Of a DNA stretch of 64,000 bases, positions 32,500-40,644 are shown in pieces. How positions within the stretch are numbered: position 1 is the stretch's first letter; each line of letters begins with the position of its first letter. The notes beneath the pieces were generated by a model. The model saw only the letters and a list, made by a program, of their open reading frames with translations, searched no databases and had not been told where the DNA came from. The stretch is from Clostridium sp. UBA4108 (lineage in GTDB: Bacteria; Bacillota; Clostridia; Clostridiales; Clostridiaceae), in contig DFXM01000011.1 in NCBI GenBank assembly GCA_002381695.1, positions 17,190 to 81,189 on the forward strand. Direction: 5' to 3'. Made by a program: the position numbers and the translations under genes.

Positions 32500-33074
32500 T
32501 TAGAAATCTACTTTATCTGGATGAAGCCCTGAACTTCCACAATCGGTTAGTCTATCAATCTTCTCAACATCTTGTGCACTGATTTCAAAGTCAAATACCT
32601 GAAGATTGTTTTTAATTCTCTCCGGTGTAACAGACTTTGGCAATGGCACAATTCCCTTTTGAATAATCCAGCGCAGACTAAGCTGAGCTACGTTTTTTTG
32701 TATTGATCCGCAAATTCCTTCAATACTGGATGCTTTTGCAATAGGCCAGTGGATAAGGTATAAATCCAGATAATCAAGCTGTAAATCCTCTAAAGTTCGA
32801 TTAAAAGCTGCTAACGTCTTTTCATATCCTTTGTCATCATTCCACAGCTTACTTGTTACAAATAATTCTTCGCGTGCCACACCGGATTTACGTATGGCTT
32901 CACCAACACTTTTTTCATTTCCATAAGCAGCTGCACAGTCAATATGCCTATATTCTGCCTTAATTGCATTTAATACGATTGCTCTGTTTCTTCTCCACTA
33001 GGTGTACGGAATGTACCAAATCCTATATTTGGAATTTTATAGTTATTGCTTAATGTGTAAAAATCTTCTTTCAC
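32500..33074 (-). pseudogene. aldo/keto reductase, frameshifted and internally deleted
   Basis: A GTG at 33074 behind GAAAGGAAAATAAT begins VKEDFYTLSNNYKIPNIGFG and TFRTPSGEETEQ, then the frame is lost near 32983. The next frame continues AIVLNAIKAEYRHIDCAAAY and GNEKSVGEAIRKSG with the catalytic Asp and Tyr. After LDLYLIHWPIAKA about 90 residues of the barrel are missing, and the frame resumes with VAQLSLRWIIQKGIVPLPKS, the usual NADP-binding end. With a frameshift and a large deletion it cannot be an active enzyme. Confidence 0.85.
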
Positions 33075-33096
33075 AATTATTTTCCTTTCTGGTTTA

Positions 33097-33578
33097 TTAT
33101 CGTATAAAATTTGTCATAACATGGTGTTCTTCTATAGGATCAGGTATTTTTTCTTTTCCTGCGTAAATTGTCTTAAGTAGCCAAGCCATTGATCTAGCAT
33201 TTTTATGAATGGTCTGAATACCTTCTTCGTCCTGATGTACTTCTCCTTTTTCCAAACCATATGCTACTGTCCAGTATTGAGACGGTGGCATGACTGTCTG
33301 GGCTGAGTTCAGATAGTTATTTAGCTGGTGTACTACATCTACACCACCGGCACGTCTTACAACTGAAATAGAAGTTGCAACTTTATATTTGAAATAATCT
33401 GAACTTGTATAGAATACTCTGTCCAGAAAAGCCTTCATTGTTCCTGCTATTCCTGCATAATATGTAGGAATAGCAAGAATGAAACCATCTGCCTTACGCA
33501 TTTTTTTGCAACCTCATTGACAATGTCTTCCTTAAAAACACAGTGATTTTCCTCTGAAGTCCGACAGTATCCACACTC
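33097..33578 (-). pseudogene. NADPH-dependent FMN reductase/flavodoxin-like gene, broken
   Basis: The intact-looking 134-residue part begins MRKADGFILAIPTYYAGIAG and runs to the C-terminus. The preceding bases in another frame encode ECGYCRTSEENHCVFKEDIV and NEVAKK, the typical middle of such proteins. One more A in the seven-A run at 33501-33507 would join the two. The N-terminal ~45 residues with the FMN phosphate loop are missing. So this is a broken oxidoreductase of the iron-sulfur flavoprotein type. Confidence 0.8.
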
Positions 33579-33616
33579 CTTTCTTTTTCTGCTGTGTTGT
33601 CAGTATATCCCTTACA

Positions 33617-34528
33617 CTAGCTATTTTTCCATTTAAATTTATTTCTTTTATGCTCAATAATTATGTTAAAAGTAAAAAGAAAAACAATATATAAAGGTAT
33701 CATGACCAATAATATAGCATAAAAGTCCCGTGTTGCTGAATATGATGTAGTGGTAAATCCTTTAATTAAAAGATGCCCTAAAATATATGATATAGGCAGA
33801 AATATAATTTTTCTTGTAGCATTTGTTATCCTTTTATATCTACGAAACATGGCTAGTATTAATATACATATAGTAGTTAATGTTATGGCAACTAATAAGT
33901 AGTATGTTAAAAACAGTCTTGGTAATGTAACCACGCCTCCGGTAGGCTGTTGATCTTCGCCGTATATTAGACTATCCAAATTACCATCAGTGGTGTAATA
34001 ATATACAGCATCTATAGCCTCACCATTAGGATTTAAGATTGCAACATTTGAGGTGACTTTGCTAATATTTCTATTCCAAATATTATTCCATGTACTTATA
34101 TGGTATACATTGCCCTCACCCCTTTGTGAGGGATATACATTAATATCATATCCTGATACTTCGTCACTGAATAAAGCAAGTATTGTTCCATTATCACTTT
34201 CAACAAAAGATACTAAACCTTCCTTATAGGGAAGGTACTCTGGTGCAGTTAAAAAAGCTATTGTAACAAAACAAATTACAAGAGTAATCATAATGGAAGA
34301 AAGAATTGCTTGTAATCTTTTTTTGCGTATGGTTGATTTTATCTTTTTAAGGGGAGATATATCTATATCTATTGGTGGAGTTTTATGTGATTTCATCGCA
34401 TCTAACTCTTCTTTACACTTAGTACATGAAATAAGATGTTCTTCTACAACAGTACATGAATCATCACTGGCGATATTTTCAACATATAAAGGTAAAATAT
34501 CTTTAATGACATTACAGGTTACTTTCAT
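33617..34528 (-). CDS. zinc-finger anti-sigma factor, membrane
   Basis: A 303-residue protein. The zf-HC2 finger is MKVTCNVIKDILPLYVENIA with HLISCTKCKEEL (HxxxCxxC). One membrane span follows at ~75-95 (LSSIMITLVICFVTIAFL), then an outside sensor domain of about 110 residues (ending GGVVTLPRL), then three more spans (LTYYLLVAITLTTICILILA, ISYILGHLLIKGF, YAILLVMIPLYIVFLFTFNI). Its start overlaps the sigma gene's stop by four bases, so it is made together with that sigma factor and should hold it inactive until an envelope signal is sensed. Confidence 0.87.
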   Translation of the reverse strand: MKVTCNVIKDILPLYVENIASDDSCTVVEEHLISCTKCKEELDAMKSHKTPPIDIDISPLKKIKSTIRKKRLQAILSSIMITLVICFVTIAFLTAPEYLPYKEGLVSFVESDNGTILALFSDEVSGYDINVYPSQRGEGNVYHISTWNNIWNRNISKVTSNVAILNPNGEAIDAVYYYTTDGNLDSLIYGEDQQPTGGVVTLPRLFLTYYLLVAITLTTICILILAMFRRYKRITNATRKIIFLPISYILGHLLIKGFTTTSYSATRDFYAILLVMIPLYIVFLFTFNIIIEHKRNKFKWKNS

Positions 34529-35010
34529 CTAAATCCCTCCATTTCATCTTTGATTTTATTCCTAGCTCGGTGATAAGTAACGCAGGCCCAATTATCTGTT
34601 TTCCTGAATAAATCTCCTATTTGTTTAAAGCTCAGCTCTCCAAAAAACCTCAAAGAAAATACTTCTTTATATGGTTCCTGTAGATTATGGAGAATTTCAT
34701 GAATTTTCATGGTTTCCTCTGATAAGGATACTATTTTTTCTATATCAATATCATCTTTTTCTTCTGGTATAGTATCTGTTATAATAATTTTTTTGTTCTT
34801 CCGTAAATAGGATGAATGACAATTTCTTGCTATTTGACATAGCCATACACGAATATCGCAATCTCCTCTAAAATTTTCCAAAGATTTTATTGCCTTTACA
34901 AATGTTTCAGAAGTAATATCCTCTGCTATATATCTATCTTTACATAGACTATATGCAAATAAAAAAACATCTTTGAAATAATTATTGTAAATTTCTTCGA
35001 ATTCTGTCAC
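34525..35010 (-). CDS. ECF-type RNA polymerase sigma factor
   Basis: A complete 161-residue sigma-70-family factor of the ECF type. Region 2 reads YKDVFLF-like sequence (YFKDVFLFAYSLCKDRYIAE then DITSETFVKAIKSLENFRG). Region 4 is EPYKEVFSLRFFGELSFKQI then GDLFRKTDNWACVTYHRAR. It pairs with the overlapping anti-sigma gene. Region 4 closely resembles the broken sigma at 23428-23724, so the two loci share descent. The expected target promoters were not identified in the window. Confidence 0.9.
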   Translation of the reverse strand: MTEFEEIYNNYFKDVFLFAYSLCKDRYIAEDITSETFVKAIKSLENFRGDCDIRVWLCQIARNCHSSYLRKNKKIIITDTIPEEKDDIDIEKIVSLSEETMKIHEILHNLQEPYKEVFSLRFFGELSFKQIGDLFRKTDNWACVTYHRARNKIKDEMEGFR

Positions 35011-35104
35011 TTTTTCACCTCCTACTTATAAGACGCTTTAGATTAGGTTATCTTACAATATTTTTTAATAAATCTCAAAGCTGAATACAAATTTGTACTT
35101 TTTG

Positions 35105-35344
35105 TTAGTATTTCATTGTAAGATAAGTATATAATATATTTTCGCGTACACAATATATCCCCCTTATAAAAATTCCCCTAAACCTATGGTCTAAGGGAAT
35201 ATAAAACACACCTACATATTCCATTATCAACGCCACTTGCTTTAAAATATCATTTTCCATTTTTAACTGTTGATTTTCTTTTTTAAGTTTTATAAGCTCA
35301 TCTAAATAAAAATAGCAATCGAACTTTGGAACACATGAAATCAT
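35105..35344 (-). pseudogene. remnant of an IS3-type OrfA transposase
   Basis: The segment DELIKLKKENQQLKMENDIL then KQVALIMEY (about 35218-35310) matches the leucine-zipper end of IS3-family OrfA proteins, which normally reads KLKKEN..LKMENDILKKA. The upstream HTH part is absent and the downstream codons run into unrelated sequence with a hairpin at ~35170-35200. A trace of a lost insertion sequence; no OrfB remains. Confidence 0.5.
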
Positions 35345-35542
35345 TGCTATAATAGAGTAAAAAAGGAATCTCCTGCGCTACGGCAAAATATTTATAGTGG
35401 ATATTATTTATATAATCCACAAAAGAAAAAATGCAGTTGCAAAGCCACTTTAACACCGATGTTAACTTTAGTTGACAACGTTCAATGTGCAGCTGGTAGA
35501 AACAATTAATATATAATTATACAATAAAGGCGAGGTGAGAAG

Positions 35543-35920
35543 ATGAGTTTTGGAGAAAATCTATTAGGGTTACGAAAAGGAAAAAACATATCACAAGATG
35601 AGCTTGGCGGACAGATTAATGTTTCGAGACAAACCATATCAAAATGGGAACTTGATGAAACCACGCCTGAAATGGAAAAATTAATATTGCTGTCTAAATT
35701 CTTTAATTTATCCATTGACGACCTTGTTAAAGGGCAAAAGCCAGAACCTAAAGTAGAAGACGACACACTTGAAATGAATTCTACAAAATCCCAAAATACC
35801 ACCCGTGATGCTGTTTTTCTTGCATTAAAAATTGTCGGTATAGCGGTCGGCGTATTATTGCTTGTCGATATAATCGTAATGATAATATATCTTTCCACAA
35901 ACGGTTTTCCTCCATTATAA
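35543..35920 (+). CDS. Xre-family regulator with a C-terminal membrane anchor
   Basis: A 125-residue protein. Residues 1-65 are an Xre/Cro-type HTH: GENLLGLRKGKNISQDELGG, then INVSRQTISKWELDETTPEM. A single membrane span lies near 96-117 (IVGIAVGVLLLVDIIVMIIY), so the DNA-binding part would be tethered to the membrane. The start follows GGCGAGGTGAGAAG. The CPBP-protease gene starts 18 bases later, so the two are one unit. Such anchored regulators next to CPBP proteins are common in Firmicutes; the signal is not known. Confidence 0.87.
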   Translation: MSFGENLLGLRKGKNISQDELGGQINVSRQTISKWELDETTPEMEKLILLSKFFNLSIDDLVKGQKPEPKVEDDTLEMNSTKSQNTTRDAVFLALKIVGIAVGVLLLVDIIVMIIYLSTNGFPPL

Positions 35921-35938
35921 ATTTTAAGGAGATTGAAA

Positions 35939-36901
35939 ATGAAAAAATTTTTAAACTTGATTAGTCCGTTTAATGCAAAAGAAGATGTCCCGCCTATTTT
36001 ATTTGTAATTAAAAAAGTGTTAGCATTCGTGCTTATCTTTTTTGTATCAGGGATATTATCGGAAGGCGTAGCTATCATCGCTCATTACATAATGGGATAT
36101 AATGTATTACAAGGTGAAATGTTAGATCTTCGAGCTATGACGTTGATGAAGTATTATGGCTATGGGGTATTTATGGTAGTCGCTATGCTTTACTGCAAGC
36201 TAATTGAAAAGCGTTCGCTGAAATCGATGGGATTTAACGGTAAGGTTTTCGGCTATCTAAAAGGCATATTAGTTGGTGTTGTTTTGTTGGCTGTATCTAT
36301 TGGCTTGATTCTACTAACAGGTAACATTACATATAGCGGCGTTTTACAAAATATTGATTATCCGATTATCTTTGCGTTCTTAGGTGCTTTTATTATTCAA
36401 GGTGCGATGGAAGAAACACTATGCAGAGGCTTTTTGATGACATCCCTTTCAAAAAAGGTTTCGATTCCAATCGCTATTTTAATTAGTTCATTAGCCTTCG
36501 CAGCACCACATTTTCCTTCGCTTTTCAGTGGAAATTTCATTTATAGTTTTATGGGAATAATTAACTTACTTTTAGTTTCAATCATATTTTCGTTGCTCAT
36601 TATCAATGGAAAAAATATATGGATAGCTTGTGGTATGCACACATTTTGGAATTTCTGTCTGTTTAATATTTTTGGACTTAATTTAAGTGGCTCTGACAAA
36701 AAGCCAACTGCAATCTTTGATTTTAGCACGGGAAGTGAAAATATTTTAAATGGCGGCACATACGGAATTGAAGCAAGCGTTATAACAACAGCAGTATTAG
36801 CAATTTGTGTAATATTTCTTATATTAATATACCGAAAACTTAAAGTTGAAAAAAATTCAATTCTGATAAGCAAAATGAGGATTGAACTACCAACATCTTA
36901 A
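35939..36901 (+). CDS. CPBP-family intramembrane metalloprotease
   Basis: About 321 residues with eight or so membrane spans. The Abi/CAAX motif is present: MEETLCRGFLMTSL (EExxxR), then AAPHFPSLFSG with the second-motif histidine, and MHTFWNFCLFN as the third (HxxxN). The start at 35939 is seven bases after AAGGAG. CPBP proteins cleave membrane-embedded peptides or act in bacteriocin self-immunity and signalling. Placed after a membrane-tethered Xre regulator, it may process that regulator or another membrane protein; this is inference. Confidence 0.88.
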   Translation: MKKFLNLISPFNAKEDVPPILFVIKKVLAFVLIFFVSGILSEGVAIIAHYIMGYNVLQGEMLDLRAMTLMKYYGYGVFMVVAMLYCKLIEKRSLKSMGFNGKVFGYLKGILVGVVLLAVSIGLILLTGNITYSGVLQNIDYPIIFAFLGAFIIQGAMEETLCRGFLMTSLSKKVSIPIAILISSLAFAAPHFPSLFSGNFIYSFMGIINLLLVSIIFSLLIINGKNIWIACGMHTFWNFCLFNIFGLNLSGSDKKPTAIFDFSTGSENILNGGTYGIEASVITTAVLAICVIFLILIYRKLKVEKNSILISKMRIELPTS

Positions 36902-37023
36902 ATTTATACCTTTTCGAGATTCGCAAGATAATCTACACATGCAATTCGCCGTACTAATTTTGGAGTCAGTATGGCGGATTCTTTAGGTGTAAATAAGTTC
37001 AGCCAGTACAATTTCATCAGCTA

Positions 37024-37101
37024 TTATCTGTGCCTATGCCCCTTAATAAGTACCTTTGTTTGTTCGTTGGGATAAATTTTCCCATTATAAAGCTGTTCCA
37101 T
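37024..37101 (-). pseudogene. fragment resembling a DUF6809-type protein start
   Basis: Reads MEQLYNGKIYPNEQTKVLIK then GHRHR and stops. MxxxLEELYYGxIxPNE is the start of DUF6809-type small proteins as I recall them; only 25 codons remain. Lies in a 680-base gene-free stretch (36902-37582). Confidence 0.4.
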
Positions 37102-37298
37102 TGTTTGTTGTACCGTAATCACTTCCTGCTTACTATATTAGATGAAAAACGGTTCTGCGCCCAGACCGGAATAACGCCTAAACTTTTAGCACCTTAAAGC
37201 GTAACATCCGGCAATAGTGCCGCAAAAAACATGACCACTCAAAGAATAGCCACGCCTTTAAAAATATTCCTATATTATGGAGATCAGCTTTACCTACT

Positions 37299-37406
37299 CT
37301 ACGTTCCGACTGCGACTAAAACTCGCACTCGTTCATGAATGGTTTTGTTCTTAAAATCTGCTCCATCCATGGTAAAAACAACGTGCTTTTGATAGTGAGT
37401 AAATTC
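37299..37406 (-). pseudogene. short protein-coding remnant, possibly barstar-like
   Basis: An open stretch of 35 codons, EFTHYQKHVVFTMDGADFKN then KTIHERVRVLVAVGT, ends at a stop. TMDGxxFKxxxxxHE resembles the N-terminus of barstar-type RNase inhibitors, but the fragment is too short to be sure. No start codon context. Confidence 0.25.
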
Positions 37407-37582
37407 GGGGATAATATAGGGTTTATGTACATATTATAAAAAGTTATAAAATGTGTACACTGTTGGAAAATTGATGACATCACTACCATAAAATAGAGAA
37501 CCTTTAATCAAGTCCTCTTTAATCTTTTTATTGTGTTAGATTGCATTTATTACAATAAAGTATTGATTATCTCTTCTAACCT

Positions 37583-37990
37583 TTAATGAGAGTGGGTCTC
37601 CTGACCTTTTTTTATTTCAGATTCAAATGATAAAGTTCCTTGATGGAAAAACATTTTCCATTTTCCATTAGTATATTTCCATATTGAACTTCGAAGAGAA
37701 TACTTTTTCTTTTCATCCGCATTATTATGCTTTATTATCTTATATAGTGCTAATATACAATCATTTGATAATTCTTTGATATTAAAATCAATGATTTCCC
37801 AATTTGAAATAGTGTTATCATTCTGTTCTTGAAATATATCCCCTCTCTTATAATGATACTCATTTCCTAAACTGCAATACTCTACATAATCATCTGTTAA
37901 TAGTTCTTTTATCTTCTCTGATGATTTTCTCACTTCTGATTTTACCAATTCATTTTCTAGGGTTAATATTTCTTCTCTTATACACTCCAT
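37583..37990 (-). CDS. SnoaL/DUF4440-like NTF2-fold protein
   Basis: About 135 residues, starting at 37990 eight bases after GGAGGG. The order of motifs is that of DUF4440 proteins in the NTF2/SnoaL fold: an N-terminal helix (REEILTLENELVKSEVRKSS), LLTDDYVEYCSLGNEYHYKR, NWEIIDFNIKELSNDCILAL, and a last strand pair SSIWKYTNGKWKMFFHQGT. Members are small cytosolic proteins that bind or isomerise small molecules, mostly of unknown role. It is a single gene with no partner. Confidence 0.75.
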   Translation of the reverse strand: MECIREEILTLENELVKSEVRKSSEKIKELLTDDYVEYCSLGNEYHYKRGDIFQEQNDNTISNWEIIDFNIKELSNDCILALYKIIKHNNADEKKKYSLRSSIWKYTNGKWKMFFHQGTLSFESEIKKGQETHSH

Positions 37991-38130
37991 TTTTTTATCC
38001 CTCCATTTAAACCCATCTTTAAACACGTATATTCCATATAGAATTGTAAATTCCTTTGTTTAAGATTTTAAAAATGTGGATATGATTATAGTAAATCGTT
38101 ATTTATAAATTCCAAATCTTCCAAAGATGA

Positions 38131-38166
38131 AAAGCTATGAGATCTTTAATTAGGACTCATAGCTTT
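38131..38166 (+). terminator. repeat-family hairpin, copy 1
   Basis: AAAGCTATGAG and CTCATAGCTTT arms around ATCTTTAATTAGGA; same design as four further copies up to 40778. Confidence 0.5.
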
Positions 38167-38557
38167 AATCTATTTAAGATACTGTATCCCCTATAATTTT
38201 CATATGATATTCGGTATCATTACTTTAAATTATATCATATAATAAACAAAGAATTATTTTTCAGTATATTAGATCCTTACTTTTTACTATTTATAAACTC
38301 CTAGCTATCAATTATTATTCGATATGATATTCTTTTATTAGCTAGATATATCTTCATAATAGAGCTATTTTTAGTGATTCTAATATACTCTCACACTATA
38401 TAGTTGATTCATATAATAAATTAAGAAACAATTATATAGGTATTGCTTCTTAATGGTATTACTATAGTGACAAGCAATTAACACCTTTATTAAAAATCAA
38501 TCTAAATAATAATTCTATAAATATACTATTTAATGACTTTCGAATCTTCTAAAGATG

Positions 38558-38594
38558 AAAAGCCATGAACCCTTTAATTAGGGTTTGTGGCTTT
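38558..38594 (+). terminator. repeat-family hairpin, copy 2
   Basis: AAGCCATGAACCC, loop TTTAATTA, GGGTTTGTGGCTT, then T-rich sequence; upstream of the first DUF3888 gene. Confidence 0.6.
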
Positions 38595-38699
38595 ATTCTA
38601 TTTAATGGACTATTTTATATCATTTCCTTGTTTTCACTATTAATAAAAATATATGAATAATCTTTTTTATATTACGAATCATAATATTGAGGTGATATT

Positions 38700-39095
38700 A
38701 TGGTTAAAAATTTAAGTATATTATTTTCAGTATTAATATTAGTTTCATATTTTACACATATTAATCCAGTATATGCAAATAGTATTTCTAGTATGTATAA
38801 ATACGATACTGCATATCAACCACCTGGTAAAACTGTTAAGGATGATGTCATCATTGCTTTTCTTGAACCTTATTTATATGATGCTTTTAAGACAAAAGGC
38901 ATATCTGCTAATCAAGTTAATTTAGATACTTCAATTATTACTTCAATAACTCCATTACCAAATAGAGAGTTTAAAATTGAGCTATATGCTAATACATCTA
39001 CTACTCAAAGTGGTGGACCCCCTTACGGTATCTATATTGTTACTATAATTACAGATGGTAAATCCGTAAATATTACCAGCATAGAGAGGTCTTAG
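38700..39095 (+). CDS. DUF3888-type secreted protein, copy 1
   Basis: A 131-residue protein with a signal peptide (LSILFSVLILVSYFTHINPV then YANS, cut near residue 27). The mature part contains DVIIAFLEPYLYDAFKTKGI and ends PPYGIYIVTIITDGKSVNIT, the pattern of DUF3888 proteins. They are small exported proteins of unknown function in spore-forming Firmicutes. The ATG follows GAGGTGATATT. A second copy with about half of the residues shared lies 157 bases downstream, with the upstream region duplicated almost exactly. So this is a recent tandem duplication in which the coding parts diverged faster than the flanks. Confidence 0.8.
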   Translation: MVKNLSILFSVLILVSYFTHINPVYANSISSMYKYDTAYQPPGKTVKDDVIIAFLEPYLYDAFKTKGISANQVNLDTSIITSITPLPNREFKIELYANTSTTQSGGPPYGIYIVTIITDGKSVNITSIERS

Positions 39096-39110
39096 TTTTC
39101 CAATAGAATT

Positions 39111-39144
39111 AAGCCATGAACCCTTTAATTAGAGTTTGTGGCTT
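39111..39144 (+). terminator. repeat-family hairpin, copy 3 (terminator of DUF3888 copy 1)
   Basis: AAGCCATGAACCCTTTAATT then AGAGTTTGTGGCTT followed by TAGTTTT; 16 bases after the stop codon. Confidence 0.7.
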
Positions 39145-39251
39145 TAGTTTTATTTAATGGACTATTTTATATCATTTCCTTGTTTTTATTATTAATAAAA
39201 ATATATGAATAATCTTTTTTATATTACGAACCATAATATTGAGGTGATATA

Positions 39252-39665
39252 ATGATTAAAAAACTAAATATACTATTCTTAGCTTTAACTTTAATGTTAT
39301 GTTGTATATATGTTACTCCAGTATCGGCTATAACATCTAATAATTACTCTAATATCTATAAATCTAATACTGAAAATAAGCAACCTCTCAAAACTCCTGA
39401 GCGTGCTTTACTTATTCGTGTATTTTATCCTTACATACAGGATGCATTTAAAGAGCAGAATATCCCTGCTTGTGATTTTGATGAAGAAAGCTCAACTGTT
39501 CTATCAGTAAATAAATTATCAACTGGGGAATATGAAATCAAATTTTATATAGCAACATATACTAATTCACATAAACCGCCCTATAGAATTTATATAGTTA
39601 CTGTAATTACTGATGGAGTAAACACAAAAGTAACTAACATAGAGGCGAGAGAGCCTATTTCATAA
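39252..39665 (+). CDS. DUF3888-type secreted protein, copy 2
   Basis: A 137-residue paralogue of the preceding protein. The signal peptide is LNILFLALTLMLCCIYVTPV then SAIT. It keeps the spacing of key segments (LIRVFYPYIQDAFKEQNIPA, and PPYRIYIVTVITDGVNTKVT at the end) but has a different middle. The start follows GAGGTGATATA. Transcribed from its own duplicated upstream region and followed by its own terminator hairpin. The function of DUF3888 proteins is unknown. Confidence 0.8.
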   Translation: MIKKLNILFLALTLMLCCIYVTPVSAITSNNYSNIYKSNTENKQPLKTPERALLIRVFYPYIQDAFKEQNIPACDFDEESSTVLSVNKLSTGEYEIKFYIATYTNSHKPPYRIYIVTVITDGVNTKVTNIEAREPIS

Positions 39666-39685
39666 TATTATTTCCGACAAAAATA

Positions 39686-39726
39686 AAAAGCCATGAATTG
39701 CACTTAGATGTGTAGTTCATGGCTTT
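39686..39726. terminator. repeat-family hairpin, copy 4
   Basis: AAAAGCCATGAA...TTCATGGCTTT arms; terminator of DUF3888 copy 2 and, on the other strand, of the small Cys-rich gene. Confidence 0.65.
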
Positions 39727-39746
39727 AGCTTTGTTTTTTATTTAAA

Positions 39747-39881
39747 TTAAGACTTAATAACCGTTTTAGATTTCTCATGCTTTTGTTCCCATTGTTCTTT
39801 TGCAACCTGTACTGGACAGACCTCAAACTCTTTTTCTGTTCTCATTAGGCATTTAGTGTAAATACAATTTTTACAGTTCAT
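39747..39881 (-). CDS. 44-residue Cys-rich small protein
   Basis: A small gene: MNCKNCIYTKCLMRTEKEFE then VCPVQVAKEQWEQKHEKSKT and VIKS. Four cysteines at 3, 6, 11 and 22 suggest a small zinc-knuckle-like fold. The rest is a charged helix. The ATG follows GGAGTGAAAATA and the gene lies between a promoter and a terminator hairpin. A LexA-like box lies just after the -10 of its promoter, so it may be made on DNA damage. I do not recognise a family; the name reflects only what is visible. Confidence 0.65.
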   Translation of the reverse strand: MNCKNCIYTKCLMRTEKEFEVCPVQVAKEQWEQKHEKSKTVIKS

Positions 39882-39920
39882 TATTTTCACTCCATTTTCT
39901 ATAATTATATAGAATTTTAT

Positions 39921-39969
39921 AGAACATTTGTTCTTATTTTATTATACTATGCGTTTATATTTTTGTAAA
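39921..39969 (-). promoter_or_regulatory. promoter with LexA-like (SOS) box for the small Cys-rich gene
   Basis: Minus strand: -35 TTTACA (39969-39964), 17-base spacer, -10 TATAAT (39946-39941), then AGAACATTTGTTCT (39934-39921). GAAC-N4-GTTC is the LexA/DinR box pattern of Firmicutes. The position just downstream of -10 suits repression. Confidence 0.6.
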
Positions 39970-39982
39970 TTCTTGCATAAAA

Positions 39983-40009
39983 ATAAGAGCAGCAAAATAC
40001 TACTCTTAT
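39983..40009 (-). terminator. terminator overlapping the stop codon of the repeat peptide gene
   Basis: ATAAGAG...CTCTTAT arms, 11 bases with two mismatched positions; nearly identical to the hairpin at 44358-44384 (25 of 27 bases). Confidence 0.65.
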
Positions 40010-40125
40010 AGTGGTGGCATTGTTCCTATACCCTCACTCTTAAATTTTAGCGGTGGTGGAGTTCCAGAACCTTCTCTTTTAAATTTTAATGATGGTGGAA
40101 ATCCATGATCATTATTATATTTCAT
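40006..40125 (-). CDS. 39-residue Pro/Lys repeat peptide
   Basis: The peptide is MKYNNDHGFPPSLKFKREGS then GTPPPLKFKSEGIGTMPPL. The unit PPxLKFKxEGxGT occurs twice in a row and a third starts (PPL) at the C-terminus, with period 13. The ATG follows GAGGTGATTTTGC, a strong site. A terminator hairpin begins inside the stop codon, so the transcript ends at once after the gene. No signal peptide or cysteines. I do not recognise a family. It could be a small regulatory or modified peptide, or a scaffold-binding repeat. Confidence 0.6.
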   Translation of the reverse strand: MKYNNDHGFPPSLKFKREGSGTPPPLKFKSEGIGTMPPL

Positions 40126-40158
40126 GCAAAATCACCTCAAATATAATATTCTATATAT

Positions 40159-40620
40159 TTATATTTCTTGTAATTTAGCTATTTCTTCCTCTAATTTAGC
40201 TATTTCTTCTTTAAGATAGTCTATTTTACTATCTTTATCAATTTTATTTTTTATAAAATTTAATCTTTCTTTTATTTCTTGGAGTGTTCTAGAATAATAA
40301 ATATCTTCTGCCTCCTCTTTACTATATAGATCACAGTTACATTTGCAATTAACATCATAGTTATTTTCAAATATATCTTCAGGTTCACATTTACAAGATT
40401 CTTTAATTATGTTCTCTATAGATTCATCTTTCTGTTGAAAATCGCTTTTTACAACCCAGATATCTTTTCCTACTTGGTCACATTCTTTATAGCTATCTAA
40501 GAAAAACTTAAATGTTATAAATTCTCCTTTATTTCCGAAAACAGGTATACAAGTTATTCTTAAATTTAAATCACTATTTTCCTCACATAATTTTATTAGC
40601 CTTAATAATTCTTCTCTCAT
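40159..40620 (-). CDS. hypothetical coiled-coil protein
   Basis: About 153 residues, starting at 40620 seven bases after GGGGGAG; a longer frame to 40749 has no such site. Residues ~20-60 look like a small alpha/beta part (LRITCIPVFGNKGEFITFKF). Four cysteines lie close together in the middle (ESCKCEPEDIFENNYDVNCK then CNC), suggesting metal binding. The C-terminal 50 residues form a regular coiled coil with the repeated EEIAKLEEEIAKLQEI. I do not recognise the family. A pair of identical operator-like palindromes lies just upstream. Confidence 0.6.
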   Translation of the reverse strand: MREELLRLIKLCEENSDLNLRITCIPVFGNKGEFITFKFFLDSYKECDQVGKDIWVVKSDFQQKDESIENIIKESCKCEPEDIFENNYDVNCKCNCDLYSKEEAEDIYYSRTLQEIKERLNFIKNKIDKDSKIDYLKEEIAKLEEEIAKLQEI

Positions 40621-40644
40621 CTTAATACTCCCCCTATAATATTT

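Larger units (their letters stand above)
37991..38699. other. 709-base stretch without a gene, with two terminator-type hairpins
   Basis: Very AT-rich. Holds two members of a repeated hairpin family (38131-38166 and 38558-38594) each preceded by ATCTTC(C/T)AAAGATGAAAAGC. The bases 38562-38702 are nearly identical to 39112-39254, the region before the next gene, as expected from tandem duplication. No protein remnant recognised. Confidence 0.5.

Noticed and set aside
35506..36078. 190-codon open frame on the minus strand
   Set aside because: Antisense to the Xre and CPBP genes, which have clear motifs and ribosome sites; low-complexity Ser/Asn content.
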